From: Treponema sp.
GTDB lineage: Bacteria; Spirochaetota; Spirochaetia; Treponematales; Breznakiellaceae
Assembly: GCA_009786715.1 (NCBI GenBank)
Contig: WQRN01000052.1
Coordinates: 1 to 9,148, forward strand
Length of the DNA: 9,148 nucleotides
Direction of reading: 5' to 3'
Shown here: piece by piece, positions 1 to 6,650 of the stretch
Layout of the letters: every line of letters begins with the position of its first letter
How positions within the stretch are numbered: position 1 is the stretch's first letter
Notes under the pieces: generated by a model
The model's input: only the letters and a program-made list of their open reading frames with translations
What the model was told of the DNA's origin: nothing
Database searches by the model: none
Translations under genes and position numbers: made by a program

Positions 1-183
1 ACGCAGTTAGAAAAAGTGATGGATAATCTTGCTTCCAAAGGAATCGACAAAAACTTAATTACAGAACAGGCAATTATTACCCCTTCCTGCGGAACCGGCT
101 CGTTGGCTGTTGAAGACGCGGAAAAAGTATTCTCGCTCATGGCGGAATTAACCAAGCGGATGAAAGAGAAATACAAATTTTAA
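1..183 (+). CDS. UroD/MetE-like methyltransferase-family protein, C-terminal fragment
   Basis: This is the last 60 codons of a gene that begins before the window, open from base 1 in frame 1 to a TAA stop. The visible tail has a TPSCGTGSL motif (Cys at visible residue 30) followed by an amphipathic, charged C-terminal helix. In the uroporphyrinogen decarboxylase/cobalamin-independent methionine synthase superfamily, a Cys-Gly motif near the C-terminus supplies a zinc ligand that activates a thiol or methyl acceptor, and TPxCGTGSL tails are typical of the UroD/MetE-like proteins found in acetogens. Its stop overlaps the start of the next gene (TAATG), so the two are probably translationally coupled and the protein probably belongs to the same carbon-fixation operon. 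The substrate cannot be told from this fragment. A corrinoid or methyl-transfer role is inferred from family and context. Confidence 0.7.
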   Translation, partial: TQLEKVMDNLASKGIDKNLITEQAIITPSCGTGSLAVEDAEKVFSLMAELTKRMKEKYKF

Positions 184-980
184 TGAAAATTGCGGTTTCG
201 GGAAAAGGCGGCGTAGGTAAATCCACTGTTTCGGCGGCTATTGCTTTGACTCTTGCAAAAAAAGGGCAAAGAGTTCTTGCGCTTGACGCCGACCCCGACG
301 CTAATCTTGCCGCAAGCCTTGGCATTTCGAGTAATGTAAAAATTACACCAATCTCCAAGCAAATTGAACTTATCGAGGAACGCACAGGCGCGAAAATTGA
401 ACAGTATGGACAGGTATTTAAATTAAACCCCGAAGTCGGAGATGTAGCAGAAAGGTTCGCGTATTCACATAACGGTGTTGAACTTATTGTGCTTGGCGCT
501 GTTAAACGCGGCGGAGGCGGGTGCGCCTGCCCGGAAAACATTTTTATTAGAGCGCTTGTAAACGACCTTGTGCTTTATAAAAACGAAACGCTCATCATGG
601 ACATGGAAGCGGGTATTGAACATTTGGGCAGGGCGACTGTAACAGGCGTTGATGTAATGATTATCGTAGTGGAGCCGGGTCAGCGCTCGCTTGACTGCGC
701 GAAGACTGTTATCAAAATGTCTGAGGAAATTGGTTTAAATAAATTTGTGATTGTTGCCAATAAAATTACAAATGATGATGATAAAAGATTTATCACAGAA
801 GAATTCTCGCAAAGGACGCGGAGTTTCGCAGAGGACGCAAAGGGGGAATTAGATTTGTTTTTTTTACCGTACTCCGATAAAATTCGCAATGCAGACAGAG
901 ACGGAATTTCGGCATTAGATGGAATGGGTGAAGAAGAAGTCAATATTATTGAACAGTTGATAGACACATTAAATCAATGA
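183..980 (+). CDS. cooC: CooC/AcsF-type nickel-insertion ATPase for CO dehydrogenase/acetyl-CoA synthase
   Basis: This 265-residue cytoplasmic P-loop ATPase of the MinD/CooC class is expected to dimerise on ATP binding and help insert Ni into CO dehydrogenase or acetyl-CoA synthase. The deviant Walker A motif GKGGVGKST lies at residues 7-15 with the signature Lys at 8. The switch I-like DADPD is at 35-39, a Cys-X-Cys motif (C114, C116) matches the metal-binding CXC of CooC, and the Walker B-like MDMEAGIEHLGRAT runs from about 139 to 152. Length is normal for the family. The segments around DPDANLAASLG and MEAGIEHLGRAT look like the acetogen AcsF/CooC type. The start at 183 puts the P-loop at the very N-terminus, as usual. 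The ATG overlaps the upstream stop, and only a weak purine stretch (GAAAGAG, about 14 bases upstream) could serve as ribosome binding site, which fits coupling. Whether it serves CODH, ACS or both is not decidable here. Confidence 0.92.
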   Translation: MKIAVSGKGGVGKSTVSAAIALTLAKKGQRVLALDADPDANLAASLGISSNVKITPISKQIELIEERTGAKIEQYGQVFKLNPEVGDVAERFAYSHNGVELIVLGAVKRGGGGCACPENIFIRALVNDLVLYKNETLIMDMEAGIEHLGRATVTGVDVMIIVVEPGQRSLDCAKTVIKMSEEIGLNKFVIVANKITNDDDKRFITEEFSQRTRSFAEDAKGELDLFFLPYSDKIRNADRDGISALDGMGEEEVNIIEQLIDTLNQ

Positions 981-1160
981 CGAAAAGGTAGCTTTTTTGA
1001 TAAAAATTTGTATCTAGCCGGTGAAAGTTTTACCGCAAGTTCTATTGGCAGTTCCTATACTGTTCTGCCGGTTAGCAGAAACGGTTATGGCAGGCCCTCG
1101 CGGTAGAATATTTTTGTAATACTTGTGGACTCTGCGGCTTTAAAATATTAAACTAAAAAC
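981..1160 (+). other. Non-coding spacer with potential alternative RNA hairpins
   Basis: No convincing coding frame is present in these 180 bases. Visible pairing segments are TACCGC at 1031-1036 with GCGGTA at 1100-1105 (perfect 6 bp, enclosing about 63 bases), and inside it GGCAG (1047-1051), CTGCC (1065-1069) and GGCAG (1089-1093), so the middle segment can pair with either flank but not both. GCCGGT occurs twice (1018 and 1068). At the left edge AAAAG-GTAG-CTTTT followed by T residues is a weak terminator-like hairpin just after the first cooC. I do not recognise a known riboswitch. The spacer may be a structured leader of the second cooC, or decayed sequence. Confidence 0.35.
1123..1151 (+). 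promoter_or_regulatory. Weak sigma-70-like promoter candidate before second cooC
   Basis: TTGTGG (1123-1128) and TATTAA (1146-1151) are separated by exactly 17 bases. They match the -35 and -10 consensus at 3 and 4 of 6 positions. Predicted initiation would fall around 1158, only a few bases before the ATG at 1161, which has no Shine-Dalgarno sequence. The matches are modest and the DNA is AT-rich, so this could be chance. If real, it would place the structured spacer upstream of, not in, this transcript. Confidence 0.2.
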
Positions 1161-1901
1161 ATGAGTAAACTAATCGCGATAACCGGAAAAGGCGGCGTTG
1201 GCAAAACTACCATCTCCGCCTTGATTATAAAAAATCTTATTGACAGCGGTAAAACGCCTGTACTTGCGATTGACGCAGACCCTAACAGCTGTCTTGACGC
1301 CGCTCTTGGCGTAACCGTTACAGACACAGTCGGCAGAGCGAGAGAGAACGCGCGCGCTTCGGTTGGGGCGAACGCCGGAGTGAGCACCCGTGAACTTTTA
1401 CGGTTAAAACTGGAAAGCGCGCTTGTTGAAGCGAAAGGTTTTGATCTTATCGCGATGGGAAGGCCGGAGGGGGAAGGCTGCTACTGTTATGCGAATAATA
1501 TTTTAAGAGAGGTAATAGCGGAGATTTCTTCCAGTTATCCGTTTGTTGTTCTGGACAATGAAGCGGGGCTTGAAAATCTTTCGCGGCGCATTGTTCAAAA
1601 AGTTGACACGCTTGTGTTAGTTTCGGATGCGTCAAACTCCGGGCTTCAAACCTTGATTCGGCTTTATGAACTTGCAAACGAAATGAAAATGTCTTACGGC
1701 AAATTGGCGCTTGTGATAAATAAATTGCGAAGCGAAAAACAGCCGGACAGAATCGAAGAAATACGCAGTAAAACCAAAGCGGACATTGTAATATGCCTCC
1801 CCGATGATGATGAGGTTGCAGTTTTCGCGGAAAACAACAGATGTTTTCTACAGATTTCTGATTCAAACCCCGTTTACAAAAAAATAATTGATATTTTTTA
1901 G
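1161..1901 (+). CDS. Second CooC-type P-loop ATPase (CO dehydrogenase maturation)
   Basis: This 246-residue cytoplasmic MinD/CooC-class ATPase is paralogous to but clearly diverged from the gene at 183-980. It has deviant Walker A GKGGVGKTT at residues 9-17, DADPN at 38-42, a CYC metal-binding motif (C107, C109) preceded by RPEGEG, and a Walker B-like VVLDNEAGLENLSRR at about 129-143. In this family the CXC pair at the dimer interface binds Ni or Zn, and ATP hydrolysis drives delivery to apo-CODH. The VSDASNSGLQT stretch after the Walker B region differs from the VEPGQRS of the first copy and marks a separate CooC subgroup, probably with another client (CODH versus ACS). The start is fixed by the P-loop position, yet the ATG is preceded by an A-rich stretch without a Shine-Dalgarno match. 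It is 180 bases from the first cooC and may have its own promoter. Confidence 0.88.
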   Translation: MSKLIAITGKGGVGKTTISALIIKNLIDSGKTPVLAIDADPNSCLDAALGVTVTDTVGRARENARASVGANAGVSTRELLRLKLESALVEAKGFDLIAMGRPEGEGCYCYANNILREVIAEISSSYPFVVLDNEAGLENLSRRIVQKVDTLVLVSDASNSGLQTLIRLYELANEMKMSYGKLALVINKLRSEKQPDRIEEIRSKTKADIVICLPDDDEVAVFAENNRCFLQISDSNPVYKKIIDIF

Positions 1902-1909
1902 CTCTTTTT
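1879..1909 (+). terminator. AT-only hairpin plus T-tract at end of second cooC
   Basis: AAAAAATA (1879-1886) and TATTTTTT (1892-1899) form a perfect 8-bp stem with a 5-base loop, followed by a second run of six T at 1904-1909. The stem contains no G-C pair and lies in the last codons of the gene, so it would be a weak intrinsic terminator at best. It would help insulate the liv operon from cooC transcription. Confidence 0.25.
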
Positions 1910-1911
1910 TA

Positions 1912-1941
1912 TTCATATATTGACACACAGACATATATGAA
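1912..1941. promoter_or_regulatory. Perfect 9-bp inverted repeat, operator candidate for the liv operon
   Basis: TTCATATAT (1912-1920) and ATATATGAA (1933-1941) are exact reverse complements with a 12-base spacer. The arm centres are 21 bp apart, two helical turns, so a dimeric regulator could contact both arms from one face of the DNA. The dyad spans the -35 hexamer and promoter spacer of the candidate liv promoter, where a bound repressor would block RNA polymerase. The arms themselves are AT-rich. The regulator is not encoded in the window. Confidence 0.45.
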
Positions 1942-1948
1942 GCATTAT
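1920..1948 (+). promoter_or_regulatory. Sigma-70-type promoter candidate for the liv operon
   Basis: A consensus -35 box TTGACA (1920-1925) is followed after exactly 17 bases by CATTAT (1943-1948), which matches the -10 consensus at 4 of 6 positions. Initiation near 1955 would give a very short leader that begins just ahead of the ribosome binding site. The perfect -35, ideal spacing and position before a new operon support it. The overlapping inverted repeat suggests it is regulated. Confidence 0.5.
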
Positions 1949-1955
1949 TTAAAAA

Positions 1956-1962
1956 AAAGGAG
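1956..1962 (+). promoter_or_regulatory. Strong ribosome binding site of livJ
   Basis: AAAGGAG, six bases before the ATG at 1969, is the clearest Shine-Dalgarno sequence in the window. It fits the high expression needed for a binding protein that must outnumber its membrane complex. Confidence 0.8.
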
Positions 1963-1968
1963 TTAATT

Positions 1969-3141
1969 ATGAAAAAGGTATTCATTACCATCTGTTTGTA
2001 TTTATTAATTTTCAGCCTGATACTAACCGGCTGCGGCGAGAAAGCCCAGACCATTAAAATCGGATTTAACATTCCATTAACCGGAAACTCGCCGAAACTT
2101 GGCGAAAGCGCAAGAAACTCAGGAGAGCTGGTTAAAAAACAAATCAACGATGCAGGCGGCCTAGATGTAAACGGAATTAAATATAAGGTTGAATTTATTT
2201 ATGCTGACAACGAGCTGAAACCTGAATCTGCCGTGCAGGCTGCGCTGCGCCTGATCGAGCAGGACAGCGTAGTGGCGGTTGTTGGCCCTGTCGGTTCCGG
2301 CCGCGCCATTCCGGCAGGACAGATCAGCAATGATCATAAGGTTCCCATGATTTCCCCCTGGGCGACAAATCCCGATGTAACTATTAATAGGCCGTATGTT
2401 TTCAGGGCATGTATTCTCGATCCTGTGCAAGCTCCTGCCGGTGTGCGTTTCGCCGCTCAGCAGTTCCCGAACATTACAAAGGCAGCGGTACTCTACAATG
2501 TAGAAGATGATTATTCCTACGGCCTCGCGCAGTTGTTCAGAGACAACTGGATAAATCGTTATGGATCGGGATCGATAGCCGCTTATGAAAGCTGCGGCGA
2601 GAATGATAAAGATTTTTCTGTTCAATTAACCAGAATTGTAAATAGCGGCGCTGAAATTCTCTATCTGCCGATTTATTACAACATTGTAGCTCTCGTTGTC
2701 CCTCAAGCAAGAAATTTGGGATGGGGCGACAGGCCGGTGCTTGGAAGCGATTCGTGGGGTTCTTCGGATATTGTTACCCTGAGCAATAACGCTGTCAGGG
2801 GATATTACTTTACAGATCACTTTGCCGCAGAAGGCGCGACAGGCATTACAAAAGAATTTATCGATCAATACAAAGCCGCTTATAATGAAACTCCCGACAG
2901 CGTCGCCGCTCTTACCTACGATTCTGCTAAAATTGTCCTTCAGGCTGTTGTAAATGCCGGTGTTACGGGAAATTTGCGTAAAGACAGGGAAGCTGTTAAA
3001 GACGCTATTATAGCTCTTAGAGATTATCCAGGCGTTACAGGCAGCATGACATTTAACGCCAACGGCGATCCTGATAAAACCGCTGTTGTTGTGCGGATTG
3101 GAGACTCAGGAGAGTTTATCTTTACAACTAACATGAAGTAG
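1969..3141 (+). CDS. livJ: Branched-chain amino acid-type ABC transporter substrate-binding lipoprotein
   Basis: This 390-residue extracytoplasmic solute receptor captures the substrate and delivers it to the LivHM channel. The N-terminus is a lipoprotein signal: MKK, a hydrophobic stretch to about residue 18, then lipobox LTGC with the acylated Cys at 22. The mature part follows the type I periplasmic-binding fold of the LivJ family: IGFNIPLTGN opens the first lobe (31-40), VVGPVGSGRA (104-113) and MISPWATNP (127-135) line the cleft, DYSYG (181-185) is in the hinge/second lobe, and AALTYDSAK (about 313-321) is the usual C-terminal motif. Length is typical. It has its own promoter candidate and the best ribosome binding site here. 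LivJ-type receptors bind leucine/isoleucine/valine but also urea, amides or aromatic acids in other organisms, so the ligand is open. Transcription continues into livH after a 16-base gap. Confidence 0.92.
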   Translation: MKKVFITICLYLLIFSLILTGCGEKAQTIKIGFNIPLTGNSPKLGESARNSGELVKKQINDAGGLDVNGIKYKVEFIYADNELKPESAVQAALRLIEQDSVVAVVGPVGSGRAIPAGQISNDHKVPMISPWATNPDVTINRPYVFRACILDPVQAPAGVRFAAQQFPNITKAAVLYNVEDDYSYGLAQLFRDNWINRYGSGSIAAYESCGENDKDFSVQLTRIVNSGAEILYLPIYYNIVALVVPQARNLGWGDRPVLGSDSWGSSDIVTLSNNAVRGYYFTDHFAAEGATGITKEFIDQYKAAYNETPDSVAALTYDSAKIVLQAVVNAGVTGNLRKDREAVKDAIIALRDYPGVTGSMTFNANGDPDKTAVVVRIGDSGEFIFTTNMK

Positions 3142-3157
3142 GTTGGGATAACGCGGT

Positions 3158-4069
3158 ATGCTTGGAACGCTTTTACAGAATGTTTTTAACGCTCTACAGT
3201 GGGGAAGTTTTTATTCAATAATCGCTCTCGGCTATTGCCTTGTTTACGGCGTGCTGCGGTTTATCAATTTTGCCCATGGCGATATTTTTATGACCGCCTC
3301 CTACATCGCCTTTTTTATCGCGACTGCTTTTATTAGTTTGTTAACAGGCGGCACAGTTGCGGTGTTTATCATCACCCTTGTGCTGACGATGGCGGCGACA
3401 GCTCTGTTAGGCGTTTCTATTGAACGTATAGCGTACTGGCCGCTCCGACAAAAAGGCGTGAACCGTCTTTATGTTGTTATTACCGCTCTTATGGTGGGGT
3501 TCATACTTGAATACGGCAATCTGGCTCTTCTTGGAGCAAGCGCCAAGCGTTTCCCGGATATCATTAAAGAAAAAATCTGGACATTCGGCCCTGTAATAAT
3601 TACCAATCTGAAAGTGCTTGTAATAGCCGCAGCATTTATTGTATTCGCGATCTTGCAATTTATCGTAAAGAAAACAGTTCTTGGAATGTCCATGCGCGCA
3701 ATTTCGAATAACAGGTTTGCAATTCCTCTTATGGGAATACCGGTTAATAAAATCATCACCTTTACCTTCGCGCTTGGCTCAAGCCTTGCGGCGGTGGCGG
3801 GGATTCTTTTCGGTATGTCCTATCCGGTATTAAGCCCGCTGATGGGGATGATTCTGGGCTGGAAAGCTTTTATCGCCGCAGTTGTAGGCGGCATAGGCGA
3901 CATCAGGGGCGCTTTTTTCGGCGGCTTCATGCTCGGCTTTATAGAAATTTTTATAGTAGCTTTTTTTCCGTCCAGTTTTAAGGATTTGGTGTCATTTCTT
4001 ATCCTTCTGATTATTTTAGTGCTGAAACCCACCGGTTTCTTCGGCACTGCAAGAAGCACCAAAATATAG
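3158..4069 (+). CDS. livH: Branched-chain amino acid-type ABC transporter permease LivH
   Basis: This 303-residue polytopic inner-membrane protein forms one half of the translocation channel. The LivH hallmark INFAHGD is at residues 36-42 after the first membrane helix. Further hydrophobic segments lie at about 65-85, 103-125, 149-170, 198-220, 230-260 and 275-289. The cytoplasmic coupling region GMSMRAISNNRFAIPLMGI (about 176-194) is where the ATPase docks, and the closing KPTGFFG motif (290-296) is family-typical (usually RPTGLFG). Length agrees with LivH. It starts 16 bases after livJ without a clear Shine-Dalgarno sequence, so expression may depend on translation of livJ. The next gene's ribosome binding site overlaps its stop codon. 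Confidence 0.92.
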   Translation: MLGTLLQNVFNALQWGSFYSIIALGYCLVYGVLRFINFAHGDIFMTASYIAFFIATAFISLLTGGTVAVFIITLVLTMAATALLGVSIERIAYWPLRQKGVNRLYVVITALMVGFILEYGNLALLGASAKRFPDIIKEKIWTFGPVIITNLKVLVIAAAFIVFAILQFIVKKTVLGMSMRAISNNRFAIPLMGIPVNKIITFTFALGSSLAAVAGILFGMSYPVLSPLMGMILGWKAFIAAVVGGIGDIRGAFFGGFMLGFIEIFIVAFFPSSFKDLVSFLILLIILVLKPTGFFGTARSTKI

Positions 4070-4072
4070 GAG
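4068..4072 (+). promoter_or_regulatory. livM ribosome binding site overlapping the livH stop; sets a GTG start
   Basis: AGGAG begins inside the livH TAG stop and lies five bases before GTG at 4078, which opens the livM frame. An ATG two bases earlier (4076) is followed directly by TGA (ATGTGA), so it cannot start livM. The next in-frame ATG is at 4096, further from the site than is usual. GTG at 4078 is therefore preferred. Confidence 0.6.
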
Positions 4073-4077
4073 CCCAT

Positions 4078-5130
4078 GTGACCAAAAAATATAAAATGCT
4101 GATGTTAGGCGCTCTTTTCTTCGCAGTTCTGACAGTGGCGCTTTCAATGTTAGGTGTCATTAATCAGTATATCCAGACTGTGCTGATGTCCATCGGCATT
4201 AACATCATATTTGCTTCAAGCCTTAATATCGTAAACGGTTATATGGGGGAATTTTCTTGCGGCCACGCTGGTTTTATGGCGGTGGGAGCGTATACATCAT
4301 CGGTGCTGTCGCTGATTCTTTTTACGGATAATCACATTATCGGCGCGGCGCTTCTTCCGGCATGGACAAGCGTTTTTCTTTTCCCTGTTGTGATAATCGT
4401 CGGAGGCATTTTTGCCGCGCTCGTCGGGCTGATTGTGGCAATCCCTTCATTTAAAACACGCGACGATTATTTGGCGATAATCACTATCGCGGCGAATTTT
4501 ATCATTATAGCCGCCATTAATAATTTAAATATTGTCGGCGCAAGCCGCGGGCTTATGGGAATGAAGGCGACTCTGTTCGCTATGGAAGATGTTATTTCGC
4601 TTCCCTGGATTTTAATTTGGGTGATGGTTTTTGTTGTGGTTTGTGTCGGGCTTATTAAACGGCTGATGGGCTCTGTTATGGGCAAAGGCATATCAGCTAT
4701 ACGGTATGATGAAGTAGCCGCTGAGATCATGAGCGTCAATACAAACAGGATTAAACTTCTTGCCTTTATGTTTTCTTCAGGCCTTGCAGGGATCGCGGGC
4801 GGCCTGTTCGCGCATATGCTGGGTTTTATTAATCCTGCATCATTCAATATTATGAAATCTACCGAAGGTATGGTTATGGTATACCTCGGAGGCATGGGCT
4901 CGCTTTCAGGCTCTGTTCTTTCCGCGGTCTTTTTTACTTTTCTGCTTGAAGCTCTGCGGCCTCTGCAGATACTCAAATGGGTAATGATTCCGCTATTGCT
5001 TATTCTCGTTATGCAGTGGAGGCCGGAAGGGATCATGGGCCATAGGGAACTGCCTGAGATTTACTCTCTCCTCAAGAATAAATGGAATACTTTCAGGCTC
5101 GCAAGGAAAATAAATGGAAAAGTATCTTGA
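4078..5130 (+). CDS. livM: Branched-chain amino acid-type ABC transporter permease LivM
   Basis: This is the second, 350-residue channel permease and partner of LivH in the membrane. Helices occupy about 10-27, 32-52, 60-82, 100-123, 132-150, 174-194, 226-248, 264-292 and 300-313. The conserved LivM segment GYMGEFSCGHAGFMAVGAY is at about 54-72. The coupling loop for the ATPase (GKGISAIRYDEVAAEIMSV, about 202-220) is followed by NTNRIKLLAF and SGLAGIAGGL, and RPEGIMG (315-321) closes the core. A basic tail of about 30 residues follows. It starts with GTG, chosen by spacing to AGGAG. Its last 17 bases overlap livG, indicating coupled translation. The mechanism is ATP-driven import; the substrate is set by the LivJ receptor and is unknown. 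Confidence 0.92.
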   Translation: MTKKYKMLMLGALFFAVLTVALSMLGVINQYIQTVLMSIGINIIFASSLNIVNGYMGEFSCGHAGFMAVGAYTSSVLSLILFTDNHIIGAALLPAWTSVFLFPVVIIVGGIFAALVGLIVAIPSFKTRDDYLAIITIAANFIIIAAINNLNIVGASRGLMGMKATLFAMEDVISLPWILIWVMVFVVVCVGLIKRLMGSVMGKGISAIRYDEVAAEIMSVNTNRIKLLAFMFSSGLAGIAGGLFAHMLGFINPASFNIMKSTEGMVMVYLGGMGSLSGSVLSAVFFTFLLEALRPLQILKWVMIPLLLILVMQWRPEGIMGHRELPEIYSLLKNKWNTFRLARKINGKVS

Positions 5131-5884
5131 GATAAAAAACCTAACCCATCGTTTCGGCGGGCTTGAAGCTCTGACCGATCTCAATTTATATCTTGAGAAG
5201 GGTGAGATTGCCGGTCTTATCGGGCCAAACGGCGCAGGAAAAACAACTGTCTTTAATTTAGTAAGCGGTTTTTATGTGCCGACTCAGGGTGACATACTTG
5301 TTCAGGGTAAAAGGATCAACGGAAAAAAGCCGCATGAAATCGCGGCTATGAAGATCGGCAGGACTTTTCAAAATATCAGGCTTTGGAATGAAATGACTGT
5401 GCTTGATAATATCCGAATTTCTCAGCATCACCATCTTGGTTACAATGTGCTTGATGTTTTTTTTCGCACCAAAAGATATAAAGAAAGAGAAAAAGAAATT
5501 ACAGATTCTGCGATGGAGCTGCTTGAAGTATTTAAACTTGCCGAATACGCAAAGGATTATCCTAAAAATCTTCCTTACGGCACGCAGCGCCGTGTAGAAA
5601 TTGCGCGCGCCCTTTCACTTAAACCGGATCTCCTCATGTTAGACGAACCTGCGGCAGGATTGTCTACGGTAGACGCCATCGCGCTTATCGGTTACATACA
5701 ATGGATTCACGAAAAATTTAAACTAACAGTTTGGATGATAGAACATCAGATGGATGTAATTATGACGCTCTGTAAAAGAATAACTGTTATAGATTTTGGA
5801 AGGGAGATAGCCTGCGGAGCTCCCGAAGAAATAAAAAATAATCCCAAGGTTATAAGCGCCTACCTTGGAGACGGAACAATATAG
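5114..5884 (+). CDS. livG: Branched-chain amino acid-type ABC transporter ATPase LivG
   Basis: This 256-residue cytoplasmic ABC ATPase is one of two different ATPases that power the LivHM channel. Motifs run in order: Walker A GPNGAGKTT at 37-45, Q-loop TFQNIRLW at 84-91, ABC signature LPYGTQRRVEIARAL at 153-167, Walker B LLMLDEP with catalytic Glu at 173-179, and H-loop His211 in IEHQMD. The signature is the LivG form (L-x-YGxQRR) instead of LSGGQ, which is normal for this subfamily. The C-terminus ends with VISAYLGDG, also typical. The ATG lies inside the end of livM (17-base overlap), with AAGGA six bases upstream as ribosome binding site. Length is standard and no key residue is missing. 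Confidence 0.94.
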   Translation: MEKYLEIKNLTHRFGGLEALTDLNLYLEKGEIAGLIGPNGAGKTTVFNLVSGFYVPTQGDILVQGKRINGKKPHEIAAMKIGRTFQNIRLWNEMTVLDNIRISQHHHLGYNVLDVFFRTKRYKEREKEITDSAMELLEVFKLAEYAKDYPKNLPYGTQRRVEIARALSLKPDLLMLDEPAAGLSTVDAIALIGYIQWIHEKFKLTVWMIEHQMDVIMTLCKRITVIDFGREIACGAPEEIKNNPKVISAYLGDGTI

Positions 5885-5892
5885 GGTATTGT

Positions 5893-6633
5893 ATGCTGTT
5901 AGAAGTAAAAGATTTAAAAGTCTCTTATGGAAACATAAAAGTTCTCCACGGTATTTCTTTTAATATCGATCGCGGAGAAATCGTAACCCTTATCGGCGGA
6001 AACGGCGCAGGGAAAACTTCGATTCTTTACAGCCTTGCCAGATTGCCGCGTCCTGAAGCTCCTGTAATTGACTCAGGCGATATTCTTTATGACGGCCGTA
6101 GTATTTTAAAAACTGAAGCGCATAACTTGGTTCAACAGGGTATGATGTCCCTTGTCCCGGAAGGGCGGCATATCTTCGGCAATTTAACTGTAGAAGAAAA
6201 TCTGCGTATAGCAGCTTACCCTCATCGAAAGAAAAAGCACCGTCACGCGATCATCGCGGAAAAGATGAATATGGTTTGCGAATTGTTCCCTCGTCTTAAT
6301 GAGCGCTGGAAACAAAGAGGGGAGCTTCTTTCGGGCGGAGAGCAGCAGATGCTTGCGGTGGGGCGCGCTCTCATGTCGGGCTGCAATTTCATAGTGCTTG
6401 ACGAACCGAGTATGGGGCTGGCTCCCAAATTGATGTATGAAATGTTCAGGGTTTTAAAGCAATTGAATTGTGACAACGGCACCACTATTCTTGTTGTTGA
6501 GCAGAACGCCAAGATCGCCTTAGAGTTTGCCCATCGCGGTTATGTGCTAAAAACAGGTGAAATTATCGCTCATGGAAGCTCGCAGGAACTTGCCGCCAAT
6601 CCTGATGTAAAGAAAGCGTATCTGGGCGGTTAA
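5893..6633 (+). CDS. livF: Branched-chain amino acid-type ABC transporter ATPase LivF
   Basis: This is the second ATPase of the importer, 246 residues, pairing with LivG. It has Walker A GGNGAGKTS at 35-43, Q-loop region MSLVPEGRHIF at about 85-95 (the LivF VPEGR form), signature LSGGEQQMLAVGRAL at 146-160, Walker B FIVLDEPSMGLAP at 166-178, and the H-loop position occupied by Gln (VVEQNA, Q204), which is usual in LivF. The protein ends in KKAYLGG. It begins eight bases after the livG stop with only a weak AGGG site that overlaps that stop. A small unrelated gene follows 17 bases downstream on the same strand, so the operon probably has a sixth member. Confidence 0.94.
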   Translation: MLLEVKDLKVSYGNIKVLHGISFNIDRGEIVTLIGGNGAGKTSILYSLARLPRPEAPVIDSGDILYDGRSILKTEAHNLVQQGMMSLVPEGRHIFGNLTVEENLRIAAYPHRKKKHRHAIIAEKMNMVCELFPRLNERWKQRGELLSGGEQQMLAVGRALMSGCNFIVLDEPSMGLAPKLMYEMFRVLKQLNCDNGTTILVVEQNAKIALEFAHRGYVLKTGEIIAHGSSQELAANPDVKKAYLGG

Positions 6634-6650
6634 TGTAAGGAAGGTAAATT

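Noticed and set aside
977..991. Possible coupled start ATGA at the end of the first cooC
   Set aside because: The frame closes after four codons (ATG ACG AAA AGG TAG) and no neighbouring frame continues into recognisable protein.
1018..1105. Cobalamin riboswitch before the second cooC (CCGGTGAAAG resembles part of one)
   Set aside because: The other conserved elements of the B12 aptamer, including the purine-rich core strand and the B12-box context, are not visible, so the resemblance is limited to a short string.
4467..5036. 189-codon minus-strand open frame inside livM
   Set aside because: The Ser/Ile/Pro-rich translation has no domain logic and is fully covered by the conserved LivM membrane protein.
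5569..5589. Non-canonical ABC signature in LivG (LPYGTQ)
   Set aside because: LivG-subfamily ATPases usually carry a YGxQRR version, so this is expected.
6492..6509. Gln instead of His at the H-loop of LivF as a defect
   Set aside because: The VEQN form is characteristic of LivF proteins and is not a sign of inactivation.
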